DNA of 64,000 nt from Sipunculus nudus (taxonomy: Eukaryota > Annelida > Sipuncula > Golfingiida > Sipunculidae), in assembly GCA_026874595.1 (NCBI GenBank), contig CM049317.1:50680401-50744400 (forward strand), written 5' to 3'. Position 1 is the stretch's first letter. Every line of letters starts with the position of its first letter. The position numbers and the translations under genes were made by a program. This document shows positions 48,710-62,549 of the stretch, piece by piece. The notes under the pieces are model-generated. The model searched no databases and was not told where the DNA came from. It was given only the letters and a program-made list of their open reading frames with translations.

Positions 48710-49140
48710 TGTTACGAATACAAATTGCTTAGGGAAAAATACTGGGCCGATCCGGGACTCGAACCCATGCCGGTGGCGCAAAAGTCCGGTGTACCAACCG
48801 CTTCGCTAGCAAAGCAAGCTTCACCAGCGAGACAGTTCGGTCCGCTTTTATGTCACCCCTTAACACACCCCCTATTAAGAGCGTTCTGGGATCAGAACAA
48901 CACTATTTATCCCAGGAGTCGCACACAATGTGCGCTTATTCCCTGAGCCACAAAGTTTACCGTCATCCCGGACGAGCCCCATGTTGCTACGAAGACAAAT
49001 TGCTCAGGGAAAATACTGGGCCGATCCGGAACTCGAACCCATGTCGGTGGCGCAAAAGTCCGGCGTACCAACCGCTTCGCTAGCAAAGCAAGCTTCACTA
49101 GCAGGCACAGTTCGGTCCGCTTTTATGTCACCCCATAACA
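48710..49140 (-). mobile_element. TRIM locus D
   Basis: LTRs 48710-48865 and 48985-49140 (both 156 bp) flank a 119-bp interior (48866-48984). The primer site 48965-48981 lacks one C of the tRNA-Pro match. On the minus strand a purine-rich tract precedes the 3' LTR, and box A and box B are present in both LTRs. GACT flanks both sides (48706-48709 and 49141-49144), a perfect 4-bp target duplication. The LTRs share a TAGCAAAGC variant not seen at the other loci, consistent with one insertion event. No coding capacity. Confidence 0.9.
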
Positions 49141-49456
49141 GACTTCACTTTCGTCAGTCAGATCATATTTATAACAAATTTTGATCTGTACAGCCATTTA
49201 ATTTTGGTATGCTGGATCAATTTAGACTGTAAACTATAACACTTTGTCTGCTAGGTTGTATTACAAGATTTTATTCAAGCAAAACTTTAATGTTGGGGGT
49301 CATAAATGGTTTATGTCAGTTTAAACATTTTTAAGGAAAGACAAACTAAGTAAATTCTTCCAAGGTTTTTTCCATACCTTTCCATACAAAATTGACTGTA
49401 ACTTTGTTAAAGCGAGTATCATACAAACTTCATGGTCGTGCCTGATATAATATAAA

Positions 49457-49459
<3 letters not shown>

Positions 49460-49529
<70 letters not shown>

Positions 49530-49530
49530 C
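49460..49530. repeat. (CT)n(CA)n compound microsatellite
   Basis: A CT tract followed directly by a CA tract with one AAA interruption. Confidence 0.95.
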
Positions 49531-49559
49531 CATATACGTCTCTGATATAAAAGAGGTCA

Positions 49560-51555
49560 AAGGTCAAATCAAAGGAAAGCTACATCAGCCATTTGAAACA
49601 GCCTTTATTGTTACCCTTACAATGTGTGTATCCATGCAAAGTTTGAAAAAAAAGTTAGCCATGATATATAGCGCGGACATAAAATCTTTGTATGATCTTA
49701 TTTTACTAAATATCAGACGAAGAAGGGGAGAGAAAAATAAGTTTAAAAGCAATCTCACCCAAGCTACTCCCCAAGACAATTAATAAATCAAATTTCAATG
49801 AAGTAAGATAATATTTATGAAAGACATCGTTCGGAAATTAAGCGTGATGACAGAGAGATAAAAACTGTCAGACGGACGAAGGCTGCCCATACGATAATCC
49901 CAACCGTCCATTAAATAAAACAGGACACACAAATAGATATACTGACCAAGCTAAATCAATGTTTCTGGTGCCGTCGTAGGAGGGGATGGGAAGCGGGAAG
50001 GTGTTTATAAGGTCTTTTAAAATTTCTAACCAATATATCCATTCACACAGTAACGAGATAAAGATTATGATCGTCACACCTAATATGTCCCGGTTTAAGT
50101 CTAAAATTCTCGGTCTCATTGAGTAAACTCCTTTAATCTTTGCAGCACAGGTGTTTGTTTCAAATACTTTACCGTTAGTCACGCTACCTTATTTCACCAA
50201 ATTAAAGTATTTTGTGTGTTCAATGCAAACAATAAAATCAATGGTAAAACTCACTTTATTTTATATTGTTGGCTGACTGCTGATTAAAAATCATGGACAC
50301 GTAGAGCCGGGAAGGACAATAGCTGGAGGAAAACTCCGCGGTTGTTGACTGAATGTTTTGTTATTTTTATGAACCTCTGTTCTCATTGTATATTGCTGGC
50401 GGATTGCTCATTGAAATTCATGGCACATAGTGGCAGGAGGAAGACTGAATGAGTTTATGTGGGGCCTTACTCCCTAAGCAGTGCCCTTCTGAAGTGTGTC
50501 CCAATAGTGTGACATATGTAAAAATTATGGTCAGCCTCAGTAATATGTTTATTCCACAAATATACAATGATTAAACTTGAAAGTAATTTAGCTCAAAACT
50601 CGATCAATTTGATTGACTTTATTTCAAAATATAAATGTATAAATCCCAGTCCTTCTCTTTGAAGGTATACATGTGCAGATTTCCAGAAGATCGTTCAAGA
50701 TGGCTGGCCGGTTGCGTTGTTAATCTGTTGTTTAGGCGATTTAAAGCTTGGTCGCCTTTATTGTTCCTCTGACGTCATCTGAAATGAATACTCATCACTT
50801 ACTTTTAAGGAATCCCCGGACCACGAGATTTCCGCCCCACATAATTATAAACGAATATTAACCAGACCTTTCAAAATTTAATTCCGCTTGACAAATTGCT
50901 CCTGAATTCTAGAAGCTTCCTTTGCGTTTCCAATAACTGATTTCTCGTGTCAATCAAATGTCTGCTCAAAGCTTCCCATAGCTAAGAAAAAGCATAGTTA
51001 AATAAGAACACTACAAATGAAAACAGATTCGTTCAGTAGGAGAGGGTAAATTTCAGCAATATTCATATCATGTTGCAAATAAATAAGAAACAATGCACAT
51101 CTGAAAAAAATGAAGGAAATATGAACGCGGTCCGTCTGGAAATTTTCTGATTTTCAGATTTACCCCGACGAATTGAAATTACCAATTCAAAACATTTGTA
51201 TCTTTATCTATATTTAGTTAAACTCTTTATTTTTTCTTCTTGGTTTATCAAATTCTGTTGCATCTTGTTATATATGTATATTAATATATCTTTACTTACA
51301 GGATAATTAAAATTTTCGAATAATTTCATTTTTCAGCGAATGATTCCAGCGTTTAAATATCGTATTTTACACACATTTATGAAAATAATTTTTACGAATT
51401 TAAAACATAAGAAAGTATTATTAAATAAAATGAGCGGGTAAATACTCTTAACAGTGCGGGGGGGGGGGATTCTGAAATAGATCCAGCCTACCCCGAGGTT
51501 GATCTAAAATCAGTATTCTTTACACTGGCACCAGCTGGGTGATTTCCCGCTTTTC
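49560..51555. other. Intergenic with a short diverged tandem duplication
   Basis: Two diverged direct copies (about 50255-50345 and 50385-50450) share TATATTGYTGGC, ATTGCTSATT-like and AGGAGGAARACT-like words. A G-run is at 51459-51469. No gene recognised. Confidence 0.4.
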
Positions 51556-51559
51556 TACA

Positions 51560-52025
51560 ATGTTTAAGGACTCGAGTCCACATTTTGGGGACCCGGACTT
51601 GGACTCGAGAGTCCTGGACTCGGACTTGTACTCCGACTCGGAGGTAAGGACTCGAGATATCAGGCCCGGTCTATCTCGAGTCCAGTAGAAAAATTAAAAG
51701 CTCTTTCAAATACCATGAAGATTTATAAACAACTTTCACACAGAGTATTACGAAATATACATTACCAAGCGTCAGCTCTGCATCAACAAATAAATTTAAT
51801 AACACATTCAAGTATAATGTGTGTATATAATTTAACACAAAAGACACACGATAATCTCAATTTTCCTGTAACAATTTCTTTTAATAAGGAGATTCGCATT
51901 GGACATTGACTCAGGTTCCAAATGACTCGGACTCGAAGAGGATTGACTTGGACTCGAACTTGAAGGACTCGGACTTGGACTCGAGTGGCCTGCCTCGGAC
52001 TTATATTGCAATTATAAGATTCTGT
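51560..52025. repeat. GACTCG-type repeat element, copy 2
   Basis: Two GACTCG/GACTTGGACTCGAG-rich segments (51565-51680 and 51905-52000) flank a unique core (51700-51900) holding CTCTGCATCAACAAAT. The core is shared in part with 31925-32040 and with 63690-63810. This gives a sequence-defined dispersed element with degenerate hexamer-rich edges. Confidence 0.55.
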
Positions 52026-52029
52026 GTCC

Positions 52030-54770
52030 GCCTCTGTGGAAAATAAAACAAACGACTGAGACAGACGCTGATATAAAGAAATCAACAAAGATATTACGTG
52101 TATCCGCTGTTGGCTAGACGCCGATAGGTAGACCCATAAATCCTAATACCGCTAATTCTTGTAATAAATGCCTGATTCAGTCCATTGGGCTGGAAATTAT
52201 ATTTGTTGTTGTAATATGTATTGTCCCACATAAAACATGGAAGAATTTGTAAGATTTAATTAAGGTGACTTCCAACAGTCTGGTTTTATTTTCAAAATTA
52301 CATAATTCCTAATTTTCTTTTGTGTGTTAAATATCTTCTAGAGGGACTTTAGTATCGCTGTCTTTTTTACGGAGGGGGCGTTAAGATTCAAATGGAATCT
52401 TAGCTTGCCCTTATGATTTTGAATTACAATCTGTCAGCTAGACTTGGTCTTTTAAACCAATATTTTTGGTCCCCGCTTTATATCCTTATTACCTATCCAA
52501 GAAAAACACTGAAAATAAACTTGTAAGGGGCAGATAAGTTCGATTTTGTAGGCATGGTGATTCCAGACAACTGAGTAAGGAAAACGGAACCCTGACATAT
52601 CTTCCCAAGATTACAATAATTAAATATAAAGCTCTCTTAATAAAAGCCAATTTTAGGAAGCCAAGGTACCATGTAACAATTCATCTCTGCTAGATATGCT
52701 GCTCACGCCCTTTCTTTTGTCTGGTACGGCTCCTGTCTAATCCGTCGTCGTTTGGCTAATATCCTAATGACCTTACGTTCCTCAAATACCAGAGACGGGG
52801 GCCAGCTTATGTCTCATTCTGTAAGCCCTGGTAAAGAACGTCCTTCCCTCGTCTGACAGTTCCGTCTTGGTATCTGTACAAATACCTTTATTTACTGGCT
52901 CAGGAAGCGGAAGTAGAAATATAAATATGATCATTCCTCCATGATAAGCTCAAATGATATTTTATCCTTTTACTCTGCTGCGCCGTTTCCTCGATGAAAA
53001 AAATTGTTTTGTAATTTAATATGTATATCTTCTTATATACGGTGAACAGAGTAACTCCTGCTAAAATCCGGGGCTCACAGAACATCTAATGTGTCGGTAC
53101 ATACAATTTAAAAACAGGCAATGCCTAAACACGAAAAACAATGATCCATCGTCTACAGATAATATCACCTTGTTTGTTATTTATTATACCGTCTGATATA
53201 TTATACATTTCTGAACCTTTAACATGAAAGCTGAAATTATATTTAAATTTCAAGTTTTCAAATACCTGTACTATTCACAGCATATTAGAGCCAGTAAAAG
53301 AATTCAGTGTTTCAATTTAACCCTACAAAGAACCAATAGCTTGTTCAATAGTTAAATCACGATAGTTCTAGACTCCTGAAATATAAAGCAAAGTGCACGA
53401 CACATATACACACGCACACACCTTGAACGGCTTACATCTATTATTGACTTCCATCGAAAACCAAAAGTATCAATTAATTTTTTTAATAAGGTAATTGGAT
53501 ATGTACGGAATTCTTGGTGAAATAAAATATAAGAACATTTCTTTTGTGTATAGATGTGTCGACTTTGGGTACGAAACATCGTTAAAGAATGTAATTGTAG
53601 TTAAAGAACACAGACCTAAGATTAATTTTACCAATTCAACGCAGAACTCCTCATAAGGAGAATCGCTCGACACAGATATGGTGTGTTATAAGGTGTGTTA
53701 TATAAGACTTTCGAAAGTAAGACTAACGATATGAAGGCTTCCAATTAGAAGAAACAATTAAGAGTCGGGGATGCTCAGGGTAAGATTTTAGGGAGTATTT
53801 TGGGTGTCAATAGGTAAGGGAATTTATGTCAAACATTAACGGTTGTGAAAAATTGATTTTATTTTTATTTTCATTATCATGGTATCATAACATGGTCAGA
53901 TACTATATCATTTTATGATAATGTAAAGGTCACTTTCAGCCCAGTGTTTTTATAATTGACTTAGTTGTACGAGGTAGTCGTCAATGATCTGAGGCTACTA
54001 CAAGAGCCAGCTTTGGTTCTCTCGGTCATACAGCTATATATATATATATATATATATGCGGCGGTTGCGTCCATCAAGATGGTGATTGAAACATGAACTT
54101 TAATCAACCGGGTACCAGCGGGTGGTCGTTATTGTACCCGGTAGTAAATAGGGCCGCTGGAGTGGAAACCTTTCGATTACTTTGAAATATGATCATAAAA
54201 TATCCCTCGACAGTAGATTAAAATCTCCTTGCGCCAGAGTAATATATCACACTAATGGGCCGTGATTTATATTTAATAGCTATCAGGAAGCTGAGTTTCA
54301 GAGGACAGTGTTGGTATAACCGGCTGTTCTTTGGGTACTCGAGTTAAGTAAGTACATATGCACCAATTACATATATAGATTAAGAGACCAAATACATTTC
54401 CCCTCTTGCTGTTATACAAGTACAGGAAATATTCCATTGAATACATAGAGGAAGGTTTACACACTCCATACTTGCAGGATATATTACATAAAACCCTAGA
54501 GGAAGGTTTTAGAATTGCATGCTTGCATAAAAGGTCAGCACTGGCCTGAATAAAGGCGGCCTCAGAATGACCCCCAAGATCTGTTGGGATAAAAAGACCG
54601 CTCTATCCCTCTGAAGTTATTATTTTTTTTGTTTTTTTTTAGATTCTTTTGATGGAGGTAACCGTCTCCATTTTTTTAATGGTGACTATCTAATCCTTAA
54701 GCTAAGTATTTACATCTGCAGAGTTCCATTTCGGGTTGGGACTACGTGACAGGACTCGCTTCGTGTCATT
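52030..54770. other. Intergenic, nothing recognised
   Basis: A short (TA)n tract at 54033-54057 is the only notable feature. Open frames have no recognisable domains. Confidence 0.5.
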
Positions 54771-54774
54771 TTTT

Positions 54775-55075
54775 TTTTATTTTATATCCTGGTGTCAACC
54801 AGGTCCTGTGGCTACCGCACCTTCAGTTCCTTGGTATGTAAGAATCCCCATTGCAGTTACATGACACAGAGGAGCCTCCCAAAGACGCACTTGTTTGTGA
54901 GTACTACACGGCTCTGGGGTACAGCCTTCCCATAAAGCCTGCAGAGAGCTCATCCTGAATTGGTGCCGCCCGTGAAAATCTGCCCGCTCCTCCGCTGAGA
55001 TTCGAACTCGCGACCTCCCTGCTTTGAGTCCTGATCTCTACCCCCGAATCACAGAAGCCAGTAATTATTATTCAT
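54775..55075 (-). mobile_element. tRNA-derived SINE with A-rich tail
   Basis: On the minus strand a tRNA-like head (about 55070 down to 55000) has box A-like TAGAGATCAGGA and box B-like AGTTCGAATCTC. A roughly 220-bp body follows and ends in an A-rich tail (T-run on the plus strand at about 54770-54784). Head, body and tail fit a molluscan SINE. The target duplication was not resolved. Confidence 0.7.
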
Positions 55076-55204
55076 TTGGACTTTTGAATTTTAAACGGCT
55101 GTAACAGTAACTCTCGATAAAATAGCATCTTAATCTGTTGATTACTTTTCGTTGACAGGCAAACCAAATTACTGACACATAAAGGATAATTATAACCATG
55201 TGTA

Positions 55205-55620
55205 TCTAGAAATGTGCTTCACAATGGATGCATATGACTGCATCTGGGAGCACAAGTTTCAAAAACGTCATGCGAACACACTGGACACACTCCGAGGTGC
55301 TGGGTGCTCGAGCATGACCGGAACAGGTGACCGGGCCACATGGATGAGATGAAACCTTCAGTGTATTCTCTTATTTTTTGGCACATATTACCAGGTTCAT
55401 TTGTGCATAAGTAACCGTACAATTTTTAATATATCTTGATGGCAATACAGAATCCAGAGAAGATACTGGAGGCACACCAAAGTGTTTCTTACTGGGCCCA
55501 TTCCAGAAATGTCCTAAAAATGTCATGGGGTTTCGGTTATGACTGCTTGAGTTCTGTTGTGAAATACACACACACCTAAACACACGCGCAGACACACACG
55601 AACGGGAATGAAGGCATACA
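55205..55620 (-). repeat. Dispersed repeat family E, copy 3
   Basis: Minus-strand relative of 12245-12635: CACACACCTAAACACACGCG near 55570, an inverted match to the GTGTGT...TTCGC segment, plus CCAGGTTCATTTGTGCA matching TGCACCAATGAACCTGG. Confidence 0.55.
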
Positions 55621-56332
55621 CTCCTTGAAGAGGCAATAAGTAATTAATGAGATACAGAGGGACAATTTAAGGTATAGACAGAAAATAGACAAGCACATGC
55701 TCCGAAATTCCAGCTTAAGACTCCCTAACTTCGTAATTCACAAGATATAATAGCTTAAGAAACAAATTTACACGTTTAAAATTGGGTTATGGGGATCTGT
55801 CGTTTCAAAGAAAATGTTTTTGCCATGGCTGTAGAGCAGCTCTATAAATTATGGTCCACGGATAAAAATATGTTATATATATTATACCGTACAGGTTTCA
55901 TCAGAGAATATATATTCAATAGACCGGCATCCTATTCTCGAGGAACTATCATACTAAAAATTTGTTTTGATTTCTTCTCCATAAGCTTTCTTTGTCTGAT
56001 GCGATCCGTTGCTTCGAAGCCCTATAACGTTCTACCACGCAGAGATTTTGCATTCAATATTGTGGTTTATGCATCGATTATGGTTTATGCATCCATTATG
56101 ATTTTATGCATCCATTATGGTTTTTTGCATCCATTATGCGAGAATCAGTGCTTTGCTTCATCTTATTAAATGCCTACAGATATTAAAAGCAGACAGATGC
56201 CAGCACATATACCTCCGCCGGCAATCTGAGCAGCTATGTGGATTACAGCTCACTGTACGGTACAACATGTTGTTTTAAATGTTGACCACATGTACACATT
56301 TTCCATAGATAAAGCAGGGGAATAAATGGCTG

Positions 56333-56334
<2 letters not shown>

Positions 56335-56408
<74 letters not shown>
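56335..56408. repeat. (TA)n microsatellite
   Basis: About 74 bp of TA. Confidence 0.95.
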
Positions 56409-56411
<3 letters not shown>

Positions 56412-58249
56412 ATTTTGTTATGTAATAATTGTAAGCATACAAACCGCCGTAGACTTCCCGTGTATACAAGATGCCACATAGCAGTAACCCGGGGGAATGG
56501 CAGACAAAGACTCTCTCCTGACAGACTGAAAGCTTGACCCTCGAGTCAAGGTATTGCCCTATATCACAAATAAAATGAAACTTTGGATTGAAAAAAAAAT
56601 CATATGATGGTGATCTATATCCTGCAGTGTGATCCTAACATTCCTCTAAATTTCATCAAAATCTGACCACTTTTTGCCTAAAGTAACTATCAAACAGACC
56701 AAACGACATTGGAGGAAACAAAATACCCTACCCTCCATGCGGAGTATAATAACAAGAGGGCATAATATGTCATATGTCGCGTGAATGCTGACCTAATTTA
56801 ATATAAGCGTGGATTTTGTCGAGAATTGAATTCAGGTGATCATGTCTGATGGTAAATATTTCATGAAAATCCATAAGAGATTGTTTTTAGCACGGAGACA
56901 CCAAAGTCTGGTGACAATTGTCCTAATCAAATATGCTAAGATTTTGCCGGCAATCAAATTTAGGCAAGATATTATATTGGTTAATATAAGTTTGAACAAA
57001 GGCCATCATAATAATTAATTGCGGCGAAACCAGACACGGACAGAAGGATATACGGGCCGTTGGTATACGATAATTCGTCCCGTCTAGGACCGGCGTATAA
57101 AAGAGATGTAGAGCAAATACGAGCAATATCGTATCGAATTACAAGACGCATTTTACCTTAATAAGCCGAACAATTCCTTTGGATTCATATATGTTATGTC
57201 CCAAAAGGAGGAAAGGATGATATAATACACTAACATTGAAAAATGAGACACAGACCAGTGATGATAATTACTGTGTCCTGTTTCTTGCATTGGATGGGCC
57301 AGCAACATTCAAACAGCCATTGCTTGGCAACCACTTAAGTCTGTATGACAACCATTATACCCGATATCTTACACCATTCTTTATATACCCTTTATCAATT
57401 TAAAGGCTAAACAAAGAAATAAGAACTTTAAAGGAAAAGAAAAAAATTGAAAATGGAAGAAAATACACAATTTTAAATACATGATCGTTGTCTGTTGAAA
57501 GTCGTTTGTTTTTGTTTAAATTGCATTTATTAGCGTTGAAGTTATTTGAATTAAATGTAGCATTCCGTAAGGTTAGGAAAGGATGTCAGTGATGACAGGA
57601 AATTTAAATAAATTATAAATTATACAAATTATGAAAAGTGTGAATTATATCTTTAAAGAAAAGAAATAATCTGGAAAAAATTATGTCCCCCGCGAACTTG
57701 TTCTTTCCGTTACCGTCAGTGGTTAGATTGTCACAAAGAATGCTGAAGAGCGGACGAAACAATCGATAATTAAATCATGAATAGCCATCTAGGTCTAATC
57801 GCCACATCGCTCAAAACAAAGTATCTTGTCATGGCATTTATCTTGTTAAACTGACAGGCGGATTCCGATGATACTATAAATATCAAGATATTAATTAAAA
57901 AAGGAACGTCCTTACCGTGTGCTAAATGCAAATGGCGACCCAAGGGAAACGAAATGGAAATATCCCAGTAACATAGCCTGCTTCTCTCTAAATTAATTCA
58001 GTCCAAATAATGCTCCCGAACATTAATTATATGTAATTTGGCACTTTCTACATTAACCTGGTTAATCAAAACATGTTAACGTTAAATTTTCAAAGCACCA
58101 AATGTACTGCTGGTCTTCGAGGAAGCATTAGAAAGTCCATAGAGGTTTCTTTTTCAATTGTTACTATTATAATTTTTATTTCAGATGTCCCTTTTGGGGA
58201 ATCATTACTGGGAAATGCATTTAAAACAACCTGAGTTTTCAATAGCTTG

Positions 58250-58251
58250 TA

Positions 58252-58294
<43 letters not shown>
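58250..58294. repeat. (TA)n microsatellite
   Basis: TA tract with one TG interruption near its start. Confidence 0.9.
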
Positions 58295-58299
<5 letters not shown>

Positions 58300-58544
58300 C
58301 GGATTATTAAGATATTAGTTGCTGCTTAATTGCTCTTCACAAACAAGCTGTTACAGAAATATGAACATGTTATACGAAGGTGATGGATTAATTAATGAAT
58401 AACTGATCTAAATCTATTCAAGTTTAATCCAATATGATTAAATTTTCCAAACCCTAAGTTGTAGGAGAGCGGATTATCAACAGGAAACTTCCTTTTCCTT
58501 ACCTCAGTTAAATAAAAATGGTGAAAATATGTACTAGAAATATG

Positions 58545-58815
58545 CATGCTAAGGAATGCAAGCCTGCGCCATATGGAAGTTTCCTATCGGATGCTCCCAA
58601 AACCATATTTGCATTCATATATTCCCAGGCATAAGTGACCATTCAGTTGTGAATATTCCTTAGTGACTTTCCTGAATATGGTTCATATTCCGGAGCAACA
58701 CAAAAGTCATGATTCCGTTCATGACTGCGTGAGTTATGTTGTGAACAAACACACACACACACACACATTTGGGGATGAACGCATACCCCCTGGCGAAGGC
58801 AGTTCTACAATTAAA
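58545..58815 (-). repeat. Dispersed repeat family E, copy 4
   Basis: Minus-strand copy containing CATGACTGCGTGAGTTATGT, AACAAACACACACAC and ATGAACGCATACCCCCTGGC, inverted relative to 12245-12635 and 16525-16890. Confidence 0.6.
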
Positions 58816-60530
58816 CGCAGGCTGCAAAATAGTCAAGAGAAGAAGGGTTGTTTAATATATCTTCTAGATTAACACAAGAACAATGTTATTTTAAGGAGAT
58901 TTTTTTAAATTGAACAAACTTGTAATCAGGCGCTCCCAACAACATAAATTGAGGCCTATGTGACCCCTCTGTAAAACAGTTAATATAATATGAATGATAC
59001 TGAAGTATATCAGAATATGTGCAATTTATATATTAAAATGCCTTGATACGAGTGAACTTCGAAACTGAATTATTTACTCTTGAAAATAAATGTTTTGTCA
59101 GATTCCGAGGGGAAAATCATTCTGAAAATAACAGAATTGCGAAAATTTAGGATTACAACTGCACATTTTTCTTTTACAATAAAAAATGCCCGAAACATAC
59201 AGACTGATACAAAGTTAGTTTTGTTAATTTTGATGCAAAGTTGAAGTTATAATACATGGTAAAGCCTGACACCCCTAAAAATATAGGGCTCACACATAAT
59301 AAGGACAATTTGTTAAATTTAAATGGGTACTTTGTAACATCGTCAAATGAATAGGCTTACATGTCAGTTGAAGCCAGCATTTTGCAAGCCGAGTGGAGCT
59401 ACGAATCCCCGCTTACTACTTAATGAGGCTCATGTTGAATTAACATGAAAAATAATTTCTTCCCTTAAAAATAAATCTGTACCTGCCAAAATATTGCCCT
59501 GAAACTGTTTGTTTACTCTGGTAAACGAGTGTTAAAGAGAGTGGACCGGGCACGATCATAGGTGTCAACATAAACACAGCGCGTGCATTGTCCGGGCCAC
59601 AACGTGTCAATCAACAGATTCCCTGACTGACTTGGTCCCAAAATAAACAAATGAAACAGCGCGTATTGCGGGTCACATTCGGACCTTCGGCCTGGCGGTC
59701 TTGTTATGGTAAACAGAAACACTTGGACTGTGTTTACCAACATGCAGAACAATAACAAGCTGATAACAACGGTATACGAGGCACTGAGACTGTGAGCTGG
59801 GAGGGGTTTACTGGCAAACTTTTGTATAATGCAAAACTGAACCGATAGTGTGAAATAATAGGCATAATTTTGCTCCTGGTTATGTCACTTTACATCAGCC
59901 GTCTTTTTGTCCTTGTCAGCCGCATTTGTGTGGCTAACACGGCTCCGGTTACTGGATATTGAACCTGATGTTAAGATTGGTGTGTGACTTAGTGATTGGC
60001 TGCTACAGATGTTGGGAGAAGTTTAAAGATTATGGATAATCGGATTTGTCTATATCATCAGGAGCAATGAGAAGGCTACACCATATCCAATCTGTAATCT
60101 GGGCATTATCCTTTCTCTCATTTCAGAGAGACCCTGTCTGGAACTTCTATAATATTGAGGACGGCACAACAGAAGTCTGAAGACAGCAATAAAATTATGT
60201 CATACGGCTGCGTCCTCATATGCAGAAATGTCTAAATGCAAGGAAACAATATATAAAGAGACAGTTTAGCAGTGTTTCAGAGAACTCCCAGAAACTACTC
60301 TAAAATGGATCGGATGAGAGTAATGCACCCACAACAGCTGAACAACCCCTTCCAGACGTCATAAGATTCTACAGACACATGCACCAAACTTTGTCATAAC
60401 AACTGATGCCAAAACTTAAGAAGGGATTGATGAACAAGTTGTAAGAATGGGTTTTGCATGCAACAGTCCATTCAATGTAACTTCTCATTTTTAGTTTGTA
60501 CGTTTGGTGGAAATGTTGCCTCCTGTCTAC
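58816..60530. other. Intergenic, nothing recognised
   Basis: No supported gene; an 81-codon minus frame at 59513-59758 has no recognised domain. Confidence 0.5.
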
Positions 60531-60534
60531 AAGC

Positions 60535-60740
60535 AGTTGTGCACCCTAAGAAAAAAGGTGCTGGTGGGGATTTCAAAGAACTCTCATGGTTCTGTCTAGA
60601 ACCATGGTTCCTTCTGGAACCATTTTTCTAAGAGAAAAGTTTCCATCTGGCAGTTGGAGGTTCGAATTCTAGTCCTGAAGATGACTTATAATAAGGTTCC
60701 AGATAGAACCTTTGTTTTTAATGGTGGTAATTTATCATAA
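60535..60740. repeat. Dispersed repeat with GGTTC/GAACC words
   Basis: Multiple overlapping inverted words (GGTTCTGTCTAGAACC, GGTTCCTTCTGGAACC, GGTTCCAGATAGAACC) suggest a miniature element or fragment. Ends not defined. Confidence 0.4.
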
Positions 60741-61383
60741 AGGGTGGGGGATGATTCGCAAGCGTGTGAGGGTTGTCAAAGTTTGGACTAATTTATTATG
60801 AGATTTTTTTTTTGTCTGCGTGACACATTTCATATATATTACAATTCATTATAAAATTTAAAAAAAAGTATGTTTCCAGTAGAGGTTAACTCAAAACATG
60901 TTTCGAAATATAATATATTTTATGATGATCTGAAACATGGAGGGTCTAATTATTTATATATTTCATTTTAAGTATAGAAATATTATAATAAAAAAATGGG
61001 AGGACCGGGTAATTACATTGACTATCTCCCCTTGCACAAAATGTGTGTGTGTTTAGGGGTGTGTGTGGAGAGATATACCCCCTCCCCGATGTCTAGACGC
61101 CCCTGCGTGTTGCCCTTGACCTTATAATACTATAAGTAACTCATATTTGTAAGAGTCGATTTTTATATTGTGTAGTCACAACAAGTCAACAAGAAGAAAA
61201 ATAAACCCATTTAAAAAAAAGCCTGGTCGTTCTTTATTTGGTTTCTTGTAAAAAAAAATTCCTTTATTTGTTTCAACTGACTACTATTGACCAGTTGCGT
61301 CATATATATCTTCAGGGGAGTTGACTCAGACGGAGGGATGACAGGCGTGGAGGGTAGTCCAAGTATCAAAGTGGGGACAAAAC

Positions 61384-61449
<66 letters not shown>
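61384..61449. repeat. (TA)n microsatellite
   Basis: TA tract with one TG interruption. Confidence 0.9.
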
Positions 61450-61451
<2 letters not shown>

Positions 61452-62491
61452 GTTAATGCTAAACCATTTTACATATTAATATTTCTTAGAAAATTCAGAA
61501 CTTGAACCAAAGTATATTATTCTTATTATTAATAGATTTCATTTCCAATATATATATATATATATTTCTCTCAGTATCAGGGGGATTTTAACAGTGATAT
61601 ACATGTATCCCCCCCCCCTTTAAGGATGCCCATGGTATTCACCACTTCTGGGAGTATTAAACAGACCTAGTTTTCCAATTCGTCCATGTATTTATGCAAT
61701 ATACGAATAAACGTCACTTGTTTATATTATCATTTCTTATTTAACATATAAAAAATAACTTGAAGTACGGCGTCCTTAGTTTACTATTTCCTCTATGTTA
61801 ATTGATTTTCATGTATACTCTTAAGTTTCTCCCCTTCAGAAACATGAAGTTTCGAGTTATCAATTTTTAAACGAAAATCTATACCATCGCTCTAGAATGA
61901 GTGTCTCTACATGTGTGTCTCATGATCCCAAAATATTATATTACATACTATAAGATTAAAGTCCACCTGTGGTCGTAGGACGTCATCTATTCTGCTTGAT
62001 TACTCTTGGCGACACTCTATTAGATTTCTGGGATATTTTTTTGTGATGACCCGACTTTCAAGCGAAATAGTTACTTCTAAATAATTGATTGGTGACTAGC
62101 CACGCTTCCATGAACTTAATAATTAACTATTCGTGTATATATTAGTGGTGGATTGAAATATGAATTGCGAGGCCAAAAGTTTTTTATGATTTTTTTTGCT
62201 TGTTATATGCGAACAAAATAACAATATTGAACTATACATGATTAAATCGTGAATTAACTTTAATTAAATAATATATAACGATCTATTTCGGTATTCTATC
62301 TTGTATTCTATCTTCCTTTTTAATATTAAAGTTTACTCATATATATATAAATTTATATACATACATGTATACATACATTTAACAATATTGAATTATACAT
62401 GATTAAATAGTATATAAAATTAAATAATATGTAAGTATCTATTCAATTTCGAAATTTTACCTTGCCTTTTCAATATTTTAGATGACCTATT

Positions 62492-62502
<11 letters not shown>

Positions 62503-62547
<45 letters not shown>
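62503..62547. repeat. (TA)n microsatellite
   Basis: TA tract following a short CA run. Confidence 0.9.

Positions 62548-62549
<2 letters not shown>

Larger units (their letters stand above)
55625..58540. other. Intergenic with a short tandem repeat
   Basis: Near 56060-56140 a roughly 20-bp unit (TATGCATCCATTATGGTTT) is repeated four to five times inside an open frame of unknown meaning (55789-56169). No supported gene. Confidence 0.4.

Noticed and set aside
55789-56169. 126-codon open frame
   Set aside because: No recognised domain; the C-terminal part is a short 20-bp tandem repeat.
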